Of a DNA stretch of 64,000 bases, positions 22,791-33,841 are shown piece by piece. Location: the NCBI RefSeq assembly GCF_002283555.1, contig NZ_MVOI01000011.1, positions 1 through 64,000 on the forward strand, given 5' to 3'. The notes beneath the pieces were generated by a model. The model did not search any database. It saw nothing but the letters and a program-made list of their open reading frames with translations, and was not told the origin of the DNA. This DNA comes from Rubrivirga sp. SAORIC476. Its GTDB lineage: Bacteria > Bacteroidota > Rhodothermia > Rhodothermales > Rubricoccaceae. A program made the position numbers and the translations under genes. Position 1 is the stretch's first letter. Every line of letters begins with the position of its first letter.

Positions 22791-23720
22791 ATGGAACTCT
22801 CCCGCTTCAACCAACTCCGCGACACCGCCGCCCGCGTCCAGCACCGGGACATCGGCGCCATCGCGGCCAACCAGGTCATCGACGGGCTCCCCGTCATCAA
22901 CCGCACCAAAACGATGATCTCGCCCTTCGCCGAGATCGTCAAGACGCCGACGCACTCTGAGAACTCCGGCCAGCACACGGGCTACGCCATCGAGATCGAG
23001 GACGACGCGGCCCCCCACGGCTACCGTCACCTCGGCAACGTCTCCGAGCGCTACTTGCTCATGACGAACGCCGAGGTGTACGACCTCGCGCAAGAGGTGG
23101 CCGAGGGCTCGGGCCTCCCGTGGCAGCCCGGCCGGGCCTTCTGGGACGGCGGCAAGTTCGCCGTCGTGCTCGACTTCGGCGACGAGGTCAGCCAGGACGT
23201 ATCGGCTTCCGGCGACGGTTCCGACCCCGTGGGCCTGAGCCTCGTGTTCCGGACATCGTACGACACGACATGGAGGTTCGAGGCCGCTCTCATGGGAAGG
23301 CGATTCGCTTGTGATAATGGCCTCCTATCGGGCGAGTTCTTCGGCCGCGTGAGCTTCAAGCACACGACGGGGTCGGCCTCGGACGACTGGCAGGGCGTGG
23401 TTCGTCAGGGCCTCAAGCTCGTCCACCGGGCGCCCCACGACCTCGCCGTGTTCGTCCGGGCGCTCCGCCGCCTACGGGAGGCGCAGACCTCGGACAAGCG
23501 GCTTCGAGAGGTGCTGTCGCTCTTCCCGCAGTTCGGCGATTCGCTCGTTGGGAAGGTGATGCGCCGGTACGCTGAGCACGAGGAGGCCACCCTCTTCGGG
23601 CTCATGCAGGCCGGGACGAACGTGCTGTGGCACGACCCCAAGCAATCGGCCGCCTCGTGGGCGCACAACGACGCGCTCGTGTCCGGGCTCGTCCAGTACG
23701 CCCAGGACCGGCTGAACTAG
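22791..23720 (+). CDS. DUF932 (plasmid/phage-like) protein
   Basis: A 309-residue protein from ATG 22791 with the features of the DUF932/TIGR03299 family found on plasmids, phages and islands: an alpha/beta N-terminal half with the central MGRRFACDNGLL and FGRVSFKHT blocks (about 162-190), and a helical C-terminal half ending SWAHNDALVSGLVQYAQDRL. The biochemical role of the family is not established. Its position between replication-like genes is typical. The gene is followed by a strong hairpin terminator at 23746. Confidence 0.8.
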   Translation: MELSRFNQLRDTAARVQHRDIGAIAANQVIDGLPVINRTKTMISPFAEIVKTPTHSENSGQHTGYAIEIEDDAAPHGYRHLGNVSERYLLMTNAEVYDLAQEVAEGSGLPWQPGRAFWDGGKFAVVLDFGDEVSQDVSASGDGSDPVGLSLVFRTSYDTTWRFEAALMGRRFACDNGLLSGEFFGRVSFKHTTGSASDDWQGVVRQGLKLVHRAPHDLAVFVRALRRLREAQTSDKRLREVLSLFPQFGDSLVGKVMRRYAEHEEATLFGLMQAGTNVLWHDPKQSAASWAHNDALVSGLVQYAQDRLN

Positions 23721-23745
23721 ACGCAGACCCCGATCACCAACCGAG

Positions 23746-23771
23746 GGGGGCTGGCAGCGATGCCAGTCCCC
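23746..23771 (+). terminator. Terminator after DUF932 gene
   Basis: GGGGGCTGGCA pairs with TGCCAGTCCCC around a GCGA tetraloop, followed by TTCTC. It lies 26 bases after the stop at 23720. Confidence 0.65.
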
Positions 23772-23796
23772 TTCTCGCTGTTCCCTTCTCGCTGTT

Positions 23797-24165
23797 ATGG
23801 ACAACCTTGAACACGCGGCTGAGGCGCTATGGTCGGACCTGTCAGCCGCCGCGCTTCAGCCAATCGAACTCTCCGAGATCGTGGACCTGTTCGCCGTGGT
23901 TACGCGCGGCGCGGAATCGCCGGAGGTGGCCAGCCGCCTCGGGGACGCCCACGCGGTCGTGGACCTGGCAGGGTCGGTCGTTGCGGGCCGCCGGACGCTC
24001 TCCCCGGAGCGATCAGCTCTCGTCGTGGTCGTCGCGGCCTACCTGTGCAGCCCGTCGCTATCGGAGCGATGGTTCGGGTACTCGGTCGAAGTCAGTGAGA
24101 CGGCCCTGATCAGAGCTCGTGCGCTCGCAGAGTTCGGCACCGACCTCGGCGGCGACCTCGGCTAG
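23797..24165 (+). CDS. Island 1 hypothetical protein
   Basis: A 122-residue acidic, mostly helical soluble protein from ATG 23797. Composition is Ala/Leu/Val/Glu-rich with no cysteine cluster, signal or assigned motif. It is followed by a strong terminator and then the convergent ATPase gene at 24299. The function is unknown; the acidic character would fit an inhibitor or DNA mimic, but that is speculation. Confidence 0.65.
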   Translation: MDNLEHAAEALWSDLSAAALQPIELSEIVDLFAVVTRGAESPEVASRLGDAHAVVDLAGSVVAGRRTLSPERSALVVVVAAYLCSPSLSERWFGYSVEVSETALIRARALAEFGTDLGGDLG

Positions 24166-24183
24166 CCAGCAGGTGCAAGTCTG

Positions 24184-24226
24184 GCAGGAAGGGAACGGCG
24201 TTATCGCCTGCCCCTTCCTGTTTTTG
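24184..24226 (+). terminator. Intrinsic terminator between convergent genes
   Basis: CAGGAAGGG (24185..24193) pairs with CCCTTCCTG (24212..24220), followed by a run of five T. It ends the forward unit before the reverse-oriented ATPase gene. Confidence 0.75.
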
Positions 24227-24298
24227 CCCCCGAACGTTTCTGGCCGCTCGAACGGGCGCAGACCGTGAGAGCTCATTCGTGGCCGTGGGAACCCGCTT

Positions 24299-26164
24299 TC
24301 AGCTTTCGACGTCCGCGTTCCCGCGGACGTCGGAGGTCTCCGAAAGGGGATCTTGGAACCCCCGGCCCAGCGAGTAGAGGTTGCGGATTCCGTCGTGGTC
24401 GCAGGCCACCTCGCCCCGCTTCTCGAGGCGCCCGAGGGTCGTTCGGAGGGTCGTCTGCTTGATCGTGCGGCCATCGGAAGTCTTCACGGCTTTCAGCAGG
24501 GCTTTCACGCTGAACGACTCCCCTGGCGACTCGTTGAGGAAGCGGAGGACGGCCTCTTCTCGCGCGGCGTCGTCCCTGATAACTCCGGCGGCCCCGTCGG
24601 CGGCGGGACGGGAGCCGGACGGAGGGCGCTTCACGACCCCGTTGCCCGTCCACTCGACGATCATGTCCGCGTTCTCCGTCATCCGACCTCGCACCTGCAT
24701 ATGGCGTAGTCCGTTCGCCCCTTCGACGACCGAGTAGACCACGACGTGGTCAGCCTCCCCGGCGAACGCATGAGACCCGGACCCGGCGGCGGACACGGAC
24801 AACGTCCGCCCCTGGGCCCCGCGCTTCGTCGTGTGCCGGACGAGGACGACGGCCACGCCTCCCTCGCAGAGCCGCCCCCGGACCTTCGCGAAAAGGCGGC
24901 GGACGGACGGGGCCGACGCCATCCGCCCACCTAGCTTCGCGACGGCTGCGAGCGTGTCAATCACGACGAGCCGGGCACCCGTCTCACGAACGATCCTGTA
25001 GACGTCGAGGAGGACTTCGTCGAAGCGGAGGTCCCAGTGGTCCTCCACTGTCAACGCGATCACGTCTTGCGTCATCCATCCCATCCGGTCGAGGGTCCCA
25101 CGAAGCGAGGGTTCGGACTGCTCGGAGACGTAGACGACGGGCCCCTTGACAGTCGGCTCGCCGAGAAAGTCCCGTCCCTCCGCGACCGCACGGGCGGCCT
25201 CGAGCGCCAGCGTGGTCTTGCCAGCTTTGGGCTCGCCGATCAGGTCTGTCACGGTCCCCGACGCCGCCAGCCCAGGAACCACCCACTCGACAGGATCCCC
25301 CTCTGCGATCTCGAGCAGGCTCTTCCCTCGGCGTTTCTCGGGCCGGGCCTTCTCAGATGGGAGGACGTGGGGAGACTCGTGCCGGACACGCCCTCTCTCA
25401 GCTTTGGCGAGCAAAAAGTGCTCCAGGGAGCCCCCTCCACCGTGTCCCCCGACCTTCTGCAAGAACTCTGCGGACTCAAGGTGGGGGGCCTCAATGACCT
25501 TGCTGAACAGACCTTTCAGGAGGCTGGCGCCCTCCGGACTCAACTTGGCCGTAGTGTCGGCGACGATGAGCACGACCTCCGGTTCATCGAAGGGTGTGAG
25601 GACCCCTAGGTCGAGGAGCGAGCGGAGCGCGTCAGCAGAGCAGAGCGTGCGCGCTGGGCTCTCGAACGCGCACGCCCGGATCCCGAGGCTGTCGAGCACG
25701 ACGGCGGTGACCGGAGAGCGGACGGCCACGACGAGACGTCCTGTCCAGTTGAGGGGGGCGGTCGGGAACGGGGTCGGGAGGTCTGCGAGTCCCACCCCAC
25801 GGTTGGCTTCAACTGTAGACCGAGAGAACAGGACCGGGCCGTGCCCCTCCCAGGGCGGCTCTACTTGAAGCGCGATGCCCCGGACGGAAAGGAGAGTCCC
25901 TCGGGAATCGACAGCCGGGACGAGGAGGACCTCAGGGTGGAACGGGTCCGACGAGTCGACGCGCCAGTCCAACGCCCCTGGGAGGGGACGCCCTCCAACT
26001 TGGCCGGTTTGCGGCGGCTGGATGGTGAGGAGAAAGTCTTCGAGCTCAGACCCACCTTCCATGGGGTCAGAGTATCCTCCCGAGCTCCGGGACAGGTGTT
26101 TGTAGCGCCAGACGAGGTTGACGGCCCTTGGGAGATCGCCGAAATCGAAACCGGAGTATTCCAT
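24299..26164 (-). CDS. Primase/RepA-like helicase fusion (AAA ATPase)
   Basis: A 621-residue protein. The N-terminal 230 residues have Toprim-like features (VDSRGTLLSVRGIALQ, then LRACAFE... and VVLIVADTTAKLSPEGASLL). The central RecA/RepA-like ATPase (about 295-480) holds Walker A GEPKAGKTTLA (about 305) and Walker B RLVVIDTLAAV (about 397), with a VRHTTKRG sensor-like loop. The C-terminus (about 540-605) is a winged helix with SVKALLKAVK and LGRLEKRGEV. The layout is that of phage and plasmid primase-helicases that unwind DNA and prime replication. Together with the polymerase-like gene at 20221 it suggests autonomous replication of the excised island. Confidence 0.75.
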   Translation of the reverse strand: MEYSGFDFGDLPRAVNLVWRYKHLSRSSGGYSDPMEGGSELEDFLLTIQPPQTGQVGGRPLPGALDWRVDSSDPFHPEVLLVPAVDSRGTLLSVRGIALQVEPPWEGHGPVLFSRSTVEANRGVGLADLPTPFPTAPLNWTGRLVVAVRSPVTAVVLDSLGIRACAFESPARTLCSADALRSLLDLGVLTPFDEPEVVLIVADTTAKLSPEGASLLKGLFSKVIEAPHLESAEFLQKVGGHGGGGSLEHFLLAKAERGRVRHESPHVLPSEKARPEKRRGKSLLEIAEGDPVEWVVPGLAASGTVTDLIGEPKAGKTTLALEAARAVAEGRDFLGEPTVKGPVVYVSEQSEPSLRGTLDRMGWMTQDVIALTVEDHWDLRFDEVLLDVYRIVRETGARLVVIDTLAAVAKLGGRMASAPSVRRLFAKVRGRLCEGGVAVVLVRHTTKRGAQGRTLSVSAAGSGSHAFAGEADHVVVYSVVEGANGLRHMQVRGRMTENADMIVEWTGNGVVKRPPSGSRPAADGAAGVIRDDAAREEAVLRFLNESPGESFSVKALLKAVKTSDGRTIKQTTLRTTLGRLEKRGEVACDHDGIRNLYSLGRGFQDPLSETSDVRGNADVES

Positions 26165-26399
26165 CGTTCAGAGACGAGAAAGGTTCAGGGACGAGAAACG
26201 CACGGGATCGAACGACCTGCACGGACCACCGTTCTCCGACGCACGCTGTCCCCAATGGGTGTCTCGTGGGTGTGACCCGCTCCAGGCTTCCCAGACACCG
26301 GGCATAGGGTACGCAGCGAGGCAGAGCGCCTGCTGCTCGTGATGCAGATGTAGGCGTCCCCGTTTTCCGGCCCACCCAAAACTAGAAAGCGGGGTTCAG

Positions 26400-27186
26400 G
26401 ACAGGGCGGCCACCGAGGTCCGGTAGCCGAGGGATTTGTGAGGGCGGTGATGGTTGTAGTCGTGCTGACAGTCAAGGGCCTTCCGACGGACCTCGTCGAG
26501 GGTCCGGAAGATGTAGGCGTCGAGGAGCTCGCGGCGAACGCTCCCGTTCAGCCGCTCGATGTAGGCGTTCTGCGGCGGCTCGCCGTGCTGGATGTAGGCC
26601 AGCGTGACGCCGCGATCCTGGCACCACGCGTCGAGCCGGTGGCTGATGAACTCCGGCCCTTAGTCGACGCGGATCATCCCCGGTAGCCCTCGGCTCTCTT
26701 CGAGTTGCTCCAGGACGCGGGTCACCCGCAGGGACGGGAACGACGTGTCGACCTCGATCCACGTGTCGACCTCAATCCATAGGACTTGCCGGTTGAAGTC
26801 GTCGATGACGTTGAAGAGCCGGGACGGGCGGCCGTCCCAGAGGGTGTCGCGCATGAAGTGGGGACAGGCCCCGGCAGGCTCCACACCTCGTTCGGGGCCT
26901 CCGGCGTGAAGAGCCGCTTCTTCGCCCGGCGCCGGATGTTGAGCCTCATGGCCGTGTAGACCCGGCGGACCCGCTTGTGATTCCACGCGTGGCCGGCCAG
27001 GCGGAGCCGGTGGTACGACTGCCAGAACCCGATCGAAGGGTGGGCCTCGACGAGCGCTGAGAGCGCCTCGGTGACCGGCCCGTCGGCATTCGGGCGGCGC
27101 ACGTAGCGGTACGTGCTCCGGGGGAGGCCGACGGCCTCGCAGCCTCGACGGACGCTGACCCCGTGCTCGGTGTGCATCTCGTTCAC
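26400..27186 (-). pseudogene. IS3 transposase OrfB (DDE domain), broken
   Basis: Reading leftward, the HTH_21-like start (GLPRSTYRYVRRP, then VEAHPSIGFWQSYHRLRLAG) and NEVWS are in one frame. The frame shifts near 26870. FMRDTLWDG, NVIDDFNRQVLWIEVDT and LEESRGLPGMIRVD continue in another frame, ending at a TAA near 26660 where the family has D-x-G-P-E-F. EFISHRLDAWCQDRG and HGEPPQNAYIERLNGS then follow beyond the stop. An in-frame tandem duplication (IEVDTWIEVDT) lies in the middle. With a frameshift and a stop in the catalytic core it cannot make transposase. Confidence 0.85.
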
Positions 27187-27209
27187 GATGGCGCGTTTCG
27201 CGTCGGGGC

Positions 27210-27476
27210 TCAGGCTTTTATTGCGACGGCCTCCTTCAGCGCCTCGTGGACCAGGGAGAGGTCGGCGTACATCCGCTTGGGGCGAGCGTTCTCCACCTCG
27301 AGATCCTTCATGCGACGGAGCATGCTGGCGCCCATGCCGCCGTACTTGGCCTTCCAGGCTTAGAACGTCGGCTCGCTGATGCCAAGGTCGCGGCAGATGT
27401 CGCGGGCCTTCTCGCCCTGCTCCTGGCGGCGGAGCGCGGCGACGATCTGGGTCTCACTGAAACGGGACTTCCTCAT
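27210..27476 (-). pseudogene. IS3 transposase OrfA (HTH), broken
   Basis: Reading leftward from ATG 27476, RKSRFSETQIVAALRRQEQG and ARDICRDLGISEPTF are the IS3 OrfA helix-turn-helix. Codon 39 is TAA (27360..27362), where functional relatives continue with Tyr/Trp-x-x-K. The downstream frame KYGGMGASMLRRMKDLEVEN is intact to TGA 27210. It is a single nonsense mutation. Confidence 0.82.
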
Positions 27477-27561
27477 GCTCGAAAAGTAGGCTGGGCCTCT
27501 ACTTCCGAGTGGGCGGAGAATGGGGACGCCTACATTAGCTTCGCTCACCGATCATCTTAGC

Positions 27562-28107
27562 ATGGCCAGCCACAGAATCAAGATCGTCTGCGAGGCTGGG
27601 ACCGACCCATTCGACGGCACCCAGCTCGATCGCGCTGAGGAAGTCCTCGAAGTCGACGCCCCCTCCCTTTGGGAAGCTAGGACGGCGGCGACCCGCCAGA
27701 TGGCGCTGAGCCCAATGGGCCGGCTCCTTAAATTCTACGACTCGGACACGGGGAAAGAGATTGCCTCCCGTCCACCCGCCCCACTACGTGAGGCGGTGTT
27801 CGCCCTCGACGGCCTACCAGGCACCTACCAGGGCTTTACACGAGGCGAGTCCTGGAACGGGTTTGCAGTCCCGTACTTCCTGCTCCCGGTCGCGAAACGC
27901 GTCGCGAGCGATATCGCAGCCCATACCAGTAAGGGGCAGTGGGCATACGAGGCCGCCGAAGACGTCATCCGCACTTTTGACCCGATAGAGGGTGAGTGGG
28001 AGGAGTGGCGGAGTACGCCAGGGGGAGAGGCACCCCTCTACGGGGTAGGTGCAAGGGCCTGGACATGGGAGGAGAAATTGTGTGCGCCAGGCCCCTCGTC
28101 GGACTAG
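27562..28107 (+). CDS. Island 1 hypothetical protein
   Basis: A 181-residue soluble protein from ATG 27562. The start of the open frame at 27520 is inside the IS end and is rejected. The N-terminal half is alpha/beta, and the C-terminal third has [20 protein letters not shown]. No known motif. It converges on the helicase gene druE: the two stop codons overlap by four bases (28104..28107). It may have been separated from its original upstream neighbour by the IS element. Confidence 0.7.
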   Translation: MASHRIKIVCEAGTDPFDGTQLDRAEEVLEVDAPSLWEARTAATRQMALSPMGRLLKFYDSDTGKEIASRPPAPLREAVFALDGLPGTYQGFTRGESWNGFAVPYFLLPVAKRVASDIAAHTSKGQWAYEAAEDVIRTFDPIEGEWEEWRSTPGGEAPLYGVGARAWTWEEKLCAPGPSSD

Positions 28108-31100
28108 GTCAGCTTCTTGAGGTGCCAACTCATGCGGCGCGTGAGGTTGAACGTATCGAACGCGTGTACGTCGTAACGCCCCCCGTGGCGGGCTTCTTCC
28201 AGTGCCTGAGAGACGATGCCCGAGGGGGACTCTGTTTCCCAGAGCGGGTGGACGACGACGACTCGGAGCCGCCGGTCACTTAGTTCGAAACCGGGGAGCC
28301 CTCCGTAGTCACCGGCCGAGACGCCGAAGGAGGAACAGAACACGTCCCGCAGGCCCGCTGCGCGGCCGACCCACCCCTCCAAGCTCGCCCCGACGAACTC
28401 GCCGTCTAGACCGCAGTTGTAGCCCGGGTCCTGGAGAACGCGTAGGAGGTCCAACCCCAAGCGCCAGTCGAGGAGGCCGTGGTACGTCATGTTCCTGAAC
28501 CTCCGGAGGCAGTCGTAGCACGAGGAATCGCAGGTCTCCCGGTGGCTCCGAGCTTGGACAGAGGCGGGGAACGACTCGTCACTCTGAGGGCTAAGGACAG
28601 CGCTGAGTAGGTCCCTCCATTCATGACGGAGCCGACGGGTGAACCCGGAACCGTTCGGCAGATAGTCGCTGATGACGAGCTCGCCGGCGGCCCCGTCGCC
28701 CACGCTCACCTGCCGGACCCCACTGATCTCGAACTCCTCCGGGTCCACGTCCAGGACCTCGCTGAAGGCGTAGGTCAGGAGAAAACCAGCCGAGTAGTAC
28801 GCGGCCTTGACGGCCCCGGCATGGCGGACCGGGTCCAAGACCAACCCCGGGGCGACGGAGGTGGGCCTGAGATACAGGACGTCGGTGGTCTTGGGTGCGA
28901 CAATCCCCACCTCCTCCAGCGCGCCGGTCGACTCGAAACGGAACTTTGTGTCGTGGCGGACCTCTTCGCTGTGGTAGCGTTCCTCGATCCACTGGTCCTC
29001 GATGGTCCTGCCGAGCTGCGTGGTCTTACCAACGCTACCCCGGAAGAGGTGCCCCCGGTTGTCGTTCAACCGGTAGACCCGGCCGGAGCCCACTAGGCTG
29101 GCACTGGTGTTCGTGCCGGTTACGGTTTCGAAGTCCGCATCCGTTGAGCGACCGGCGAGAGCCGACGCCCCCGAGCCCGAGTACTCCTCCACGGCATCCT
29201 TTCCCGGGCCGAGCGAGGTCCTATAGCCGGCCGGCGTGGCTATCTGGAAGACCCTGAAGTCCTCCGCCTCCGCGCACTGTGGGCACGAATTGAGGTGGGG
29301 CCGGGCTCGGTCGACGTCCGTGAACTGGCACTTACCGCACCGGGACATCCACTCCCTCCCGATCAGGGCAGCCCCGCGCGCCCCGATTCCGCCCCCGTGC
29401 TTTTTGAATAGAGGGGCCGTGAAGCCAAGCGCTTGGTGCACTCGCTTGTCCTTCGTCCGCTCCGCCCCAGGAGCAAACTCGCTCACCGAGAGGTCGAGGT
29501 CACGGTCGATCGTCCGGAATCCCCTCGGCCACTTCACACCGTGGTAAAGGTCCCGGACCCGTGATGGCATCCCGTACATCGGCAGGACTCCGCCCTCAGC
29601 CAGCCTCTCGGCGAGCCCCTCCCCAGACAGCGCTTCATCGTTCGCAGCCGCGTCGACCTGGTAGAACAGCTGCTCGCGGATGTACGCCACAAGTGAGGGC
29701 TTGTCGATCCCAGGCACTCCAAAGGACACCGCAGCGACGACGTTGGCGACCTCGCCGCTCTCGAGGAGCCACGCACGAACCGCCTCTCTCCGATCTGCAT
29801 TGCCCCGCCATGTCGCGACGTCCCCGAACTCGCCGTGAGAGTCGGGCGGGCGTTCGACCTCGTGCCACCTGGCGCCTGCGGCATGGAAGGCCCGACGGAG
29901 GGCCTCCTTCGCTGTGAGTCGCCGGACGATGTCCTCCTGGCCCATCGAGAGGAAGGGGACGGGGGACTCCTCGCCGGTGATCCGTCGGGGGTGCTTATAG
30001 TAGTACTCGTCGTGGCTCCTCCCCCTGCAGAGCGTCAACGCGGCCGAGTATGCTTGGCCCCGTCGGCCGGCCCGACCGGCCCGCTGCTGGTAGTTGAACC
30101 TCATCGGGGGCATGTTCGCCATCGCGACAGCCTGGAGGCTGCCGATGTCCACCCCGACCTCCATCGTGGTCGTCACGCTCAGGAGGTCGATCTCGTCGAC
30201 GACCGGGACTAACGTGCGCTCCTCGTCCCCCAGATTGACGACGACGTTCCGGAAATGGCGCTGGCGCTCCGCCTGGTCGTCGGTCTGCCCCGTCAGTTCC
30301 TCGCAGTGGAGTCGGAACGGTGCGACCGAGTCGAGCGCGCTGTCGGCGTAGTAATTCGTCGCCTGCAGGTCCGCGCACCGGAGCCCCGGACTAGACGGGA
30401 GGAGCTGCAGGCAGTTCGTGCAAACGCCCCCCGACCGGTGGAGGTGCGGACGGGTGCAGGAGGGGCAGGCCCAGACCGGGTCTTCCGCATCGGAGACCCG
30501 GACCGCCAGCCGAGGCACTCGGAGAATGAGCCCCTCGTGCCCCCCCTCCTCCGCGACGGCTTTCCAAACGGCTTCTTTGAGCTGCTCTGCGTCCACCCCA
30601 AGCGCCTCGGCGCACGTCTCTACATACCTGCGGATCACACTCCGGGCCCCGCTGAAGTCTGCCCAGGCGGGCTTGCCGTACTTGCTATCCGCCTCCTCGT
30701 ACCGGTACCGCTGGCCCAACGCGCGGACGAACCCGGTGCAGACCTCGGCGAACTGTTCGCCCCGGAGCCCGACGGCTCCCCCGAGCTGCGCGAGCCTCTC
30801 GGCCGGGAGGTCAAGGCGGACCGTGCCCAGCCCTGCTGCTTCGAACCCGAAGTAGAGCCTACCGAAGAGGGCGGACGCCACCTCCCCTCTCAATTTTGGG
30901 AGCAGTTTATTCCGACCGGCCTCCCTGGCGTCCTCGCTAAGCCCTTCGCGCAGCCCTCCCCCCTCGAACTCGAAGAGCTCCGTCCAATGACGCCAGGCCC
31001 CGTCAAACTTGAACCCCTGATACCTCCGGTCCACGCCCGCAGGGTTGACGCCCAAGCGCACCAGTCCACGTACTAAGGGGCCATCCGACTCGACGAGCGG

Positions 31101-33821
31101 GGCGAGCGGGACGGTCTTCGTCTCGTGGAGGGCGCGGAGAGCGGCGAGCCCCTTGATCGCATCTGCCTTCTGGGTCTGGATACCATCCTGGGCAGCTTCA
31201 GGCAGCGCTCTAATGAACTCGTCTGAGAAGGCGGCCAGCTCTATGAGCCGAGCCAACTCTCGTTCTCGGGGCCCGAGGGCCTCCTTGTCGTCCGGGATGC
31301 CCTTCCTCTCTAGATCAGCGAGGAGCGTGGGGTCTCCTTCGAGCGCTTGCCGCACCTCGGCTGCGATCACCTCGCGGACCAAGTCCTGATAGTGGGCCCT
31401 CTCCATCCGGTTAGCCACCGACGCCGCGTCTTCCCGGCTGTCAGAGAAGATGACGAGCTTCCGGTCCTCCGGCGTCAGTCGCTCGAACAGCTCCTTCGAC
31501 AGGAGCTGGCTCACCTTCGAGAAGCCGGTCCGAAAACCACGGACCGGCGACCGGCGCGTCTGCCCCCATGACCTGTCAGTCCCACAACAGGGGCAAACGG
31601 CGGGAAGAGCTCCGAACGAGTCCGCCCTCTCGCTCCCCACTGACGTGTCTAGGACCCTGAAGAGGTAGCCTGCGACGTAGTCTTCAGGGGGCCTATCCAT
31701 CGTTACACGACCCGAAGCAGGGGACAGAAACGCTGGCACCCACGCCCCAGTGTCGGGGTCTTCCCTCGGGTCGCGAGGCGGGGGGTGTGGTTGGCGCCAC
31801 TCGTTCTCTTGGGGAGAATCCGAGGAGGGCCAGAACACCGCGTAGTCGCTGTACTTCTGCTGCTCGACAAAGCGGGCGGGGCGACGGTCCGGGATCCCTT
31901 CGATGTCGGGGTCGAGCGGGACGAGCTCGACGCCGGCGTTGTCAGGGAGGGGCACCCTCCTCCCCCCGAAGAACATCGTCCCGCACTGCTCGCAGTAGAG
32001 GGTCTCCAAGACGCGGTGCCTCTCGGGCGCGTCGCAAGTGATCCGCCCCCCGTCCGCGTACAACTTGCCTACGGGCCGGTCACCCGCCGTCGGGTCGCAC
32101 CCGCACCCCGGCTTCGTGCACGCCCAGAGGCCCTCTAGATTGCGGAAGAGCCAGTGCATGCGGAAGCTGGGGAGGGCGCCAGAGCCGCAGAGTCCCCGAG
32201 CGATGAGCGCGCCTCGGACGGCGGTGCGGGCGGCGTCCTCACCTGCGTCCGGAAAAAGGCGCCGGGCCAACGACGTAAGCGAGACGGCCCTGGACTTACC
32301 GTCCTCAATGCACGCGCTCCGTAGTCTCGCACCTAGGGAAACTTCGGAGGAGGACAAGCCCCTCAGGAGCGCGTCGACCGGGGGTTCCCCTGCCGCTGGG
32401 GGGTAGCCCAGCGACGCCGCAGCTGCCCCGGCCGCTTGCCCAGCTATACTTCCCTCGCTACCGCCCGGCAGGTTAGCGAGGGCCTCAGACAGCTCTACGA
32501 ACGGACCAGAGTCAAGCGGGGGTAGTGATTCGGTGTCCGGAACGGGGGCCAGGTTCCCCTCGATGATCTGTCCGCCCTGCCACTCGGTGCCTGTAAAGTC
32601 GCTCAGGAACCTCAGGCTCTTGTTGCTCCCGGGCTCCAATGAGGCGCTGGACGCGAGGACTCGGAGTTTAGGGTGGCCCGGGTACAGGCCGAGGCGGTCC
32701 AACAGGAGTCGGAGTAGGTACGCCACCTCCGTCCCCGCCGTCCCTCGGTAGAGGTGGAGTTCGTCCACGACGAGGTGGAAGACGCTACCGTCCTCCTCTA
32801 GCCACCTCCTCGTCGCCGCGAAGATCGGGCTGTCTACGTCCCTCATCAGCATGATGCTGAGCATGCTAAAGTTCGTGATGAGGATGTCAGGCGGAGCGTC
32901 CTGCATGTCCCACCGAGAACGCATCTCAGACCCGTCGAGGCGGGGGAAGAAGTACCTCACGTCTTCGTCCCCTCCCCCACGGACGTACTCGTCGATGTAG
33001 GCGGCGGCGCGGTCTGCGGCTGTGAGCGCAGAGGCGAGCGCCTCGAGCTTCGGCTTGTTCGGATTCCCCGTGGCTTTGTACTCGTGGCCGGGGACCGGCG
33101 TGACCCCGTTGTAGCGCCCGAAGTAGAGCCGATTCCCGCTCCTGCTCCGCTCGAACCACTCGCGGGCGGACGGCGAGTCGAGGGCCCGCCGCAACCGCGT
33201 CATCTGGTCCTCCACGAGTGCGTTCATAGGGTAGACGAGGAGAGCTCTCACCCCCGCCTTCCTCGTCTCGTGCCCCCTCTGGGACACCCGGTAGGAGCCG
33301 GTAAGCTTATTGTTCTTGTCCTTGAACGAGGCCTTCCACGCGCCGTCCTTCCACCAGTCGTTGGCGTGGGGGGCTGGGTCCGTCGGGGACGCCCACCCCG
33401 CCGACTCCTTGGCCAAGTACGCGAACAGCGGGAGCAGGAATGATTCCGTTTTTCCCGAGCCCGTCCCCGACGTCACTACGCAGTCCTCACCCGCCGATGC
33501 CTGCCGGAGCATCTGAGTCTGGTGGGAGTAGAGCGCAAAGTCTCCGACGAGCCCGCTGGACGCGAGGCCCTTGAAGTCGTCGAGTTCGGCGTCGGTGAGC
33601 CCGGGCACGTCGTCCTTCGATAGCGCGGACAACGGGCGGTCCTGTTCGTAGACAGGGATCGGCTCTATCCAGGGCTCCTGCCGGAAGACGGCGGCCTCCC
33701 GGTCTCGGAGGAGCGCCTCGCGCTCCGCCTCTACAGACGGGAACTGGGTCCCGAACGCGGTCTTCAGGTACGTGATGAACCGGTCGCCGATGCCTTCGAA
33801 CGTTCCTACTGGGTCGACCAT
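28104..33821 (-). CDS. druE: DruE-like DEAD/DEAH helicase with DUF1998 C-terminus (Druantia)
   Basis: A 1905-residue superfamily 2 helicase. Walker [12 protein letters not shown] lies at about 117-127 and the DEAH-type box [11 protein letters not shown] at about 348-358. [14 protein letters not shown] precedes it. A zinc-finger-like cluster ([12 protein letters not shown]) is at about 1110-1130, and motif VI is [12 protein letters not shown] (about 1247). The C-terminal DUF1998 region ends with [14 protein letters not shown] (about 1764). This size and order match DruE of Druantia anti-phage systems. It follows druG by 20 bases in a reverse operon druF-druG-druE, with a cytosine methylase gene diverging. 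It probably translocates on phage DNA during defence. Confidence 0.85.
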   Translation of the reverse strand: MVDPVGTFEGIGDRFITYLKTAFGTQFPSVEAEREALLRDREAAVFRQEPWIEPIPVYEQDRPLSALSKDDVPGLTDAELDDFKGLASSGLVGDFALYSHQTQMLRQASAGEDCVVTSGTGSGKTESFLLPLFAYLAKESAGWASPTDPAPHANDWWKDGAWKASFKDKNNKLTGSYRVSQRGHETRKAGVRALLVYPMNALVEDQMTRLRRALDSPSAREWFERSRSGNRLYFGRYNGVTPVPGHEYKATGNPNKPKLEALASALTAADRAAAYIDEYVRGGGDEDVRYFFPRLDGSEMRSRWDMQDAPPDILITNFSMLSIMLMRDVDSPIFAATRRWLEEDGSVFHLVVDELHLYRGTAGTEVAYLLRLLLDRLGLYPGHPKLRVLASSASLEPGSNKSLRFLSDFTGTEWQGGQIIEGNLAPVPDTESLPPLDSGPFVELSEALANLPGGSEGSIAGQAAGAAAASLGYPPAAGEPPVDALLRGLSSSEVSLGARLRSACIEDGKSRAVSLTSLARRLFPDAGEDAARTAVRGALIARGLCGSGALPSFRMHWLFRNLEGLWACTKPGCGCDPTAGDRPVGKLYADGGRITCDAPERHRVLETLYCEQCGTMFFGGRRVPLPDNAGVELVPLDPDIEGIPDRRPARFVEQQKYSDYAVFWPSSDSPQENEWRQPHPPPRDPREDPDTGAWVPAFLSPASGRVTMDRPPEDYVAGYLFRVLDTSVGSERADSFGALPAVCPCCGTDRSWGQTRRSPVRGFRTGFSKVSQLLSKELFERLTPEDRKLVIFSDSREDAASVANRMERAHYQDLVREVIAAEVRQALEGDPTLLADLERKGIPDDKEALGPRERELARLIELAAFSDEFIRALPEAAQDGIQTQKADAIKGLAALRALHETKTVPLAPLVESDGPLVRGLVRLGVNPAGVDRRYQGFKFDGAWRHWTELFEFEGGGLREGLSEDAREAGRNKLLPKLRGEVASALFGRLYFGFEAAGLGTVRLDLPAERLAQLGGAVGLRGEQFAEVCTGFVRALGQRYRYEEADSKYGKPAWADFSGARSVIRRYVETCAEALGVDAEQLKEAVWKAVAEEGGHEGLILRVPRLAVRVSDAEDPVWACPSCTRPHLHRSGGVCTNCLQLLPSSPGLRCADLQATNYYADSALDSVAPFRLHCEELTGQTDDQAERQRHFRNVVVNLGDEERTLVPVVDEIDLLSVTTTMEVGVDIGSLQAVAMANMPPMRFNYQQRAGRAGRRGQAYSAALTLCRGRSHDEYYYKHPRRITGEESPVPFLSMGQEDIVRRLTAKEALRRAFHAAGARWHEVERPPDSHGEFGDVATWRGNADRREAVRAWLLESGEVANVVAAVSFGVPGIDKPSLVAYIREQLFYQVDAAANDEALSGEGLAERLAEGGVLPMYGMPSRVRDLYHGVKWPRGFRTIDRDLDLSVSEFAPGAERTKDKRVHQALGFTAPLFKKHGGGIGARGAALIGREWMSRCGKCQFTDVDRARPHLNSCPQCAEAEDFRVFQIATPAGYRTSLGPGKDAVEEYSGSGASALAGRSTDADFETVTGTNTSASLVGSGRVYRLNDNRGHLFRGSVGKTTQLGRTIEDQWIEERYHSEEVRHDTKFRFESTGALEEVGIVAPKTTDVLYLRPTSVAPGLVLDPVRHAGAVKAAYYSAGFLLTYAFSEVLDVDPEEFEISGVRQVSVGDGAAGELVISDYLPNGSGFTRRLRHEWRDLLSAVLSPQSDESFPASVQARSHRETCDSSCYDCLRRFRNMTYHGLLDWRLGLDLLRVLQDPGYNCGLDGEFVGASLEGWVGRAAGLRDVFCSSFGVSAGDYGGLPGFELSDRRLRVVVVHPLWETESPSGIVSQALEEARHGGRYDVHAFDTFNLTRRMSWHLKKLT

Positions 33822-33841
33822 GGTCGGGTGTCTTGTTTTCG

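Larger units (their letters stand above)
26349..27534 (-). mobile_element. Decayed IS3-family insertion sequence
   Basis: A 1186-bp element. Its ends are inverted repeats: TGTAGGCGTCCCCGTTTTCC at 26349 and its near-complement at the right end (27515..27534), differing at about two of the first 20 bases. Reverse-strand frames encode an IS3-type OrfA and OrfB with several inactivating changes. I see no target-site duplication at the ends. It sits between the helicase-like gene and the gene at 27562. Confidence 0.85.

Noticed and set aside
26349-27534. The IS3 element as an active transposon
   Set aside because: OrfA has an internal stop, OrfB a frameshift and a stop in the catalytic core, and no target duplication is seen.
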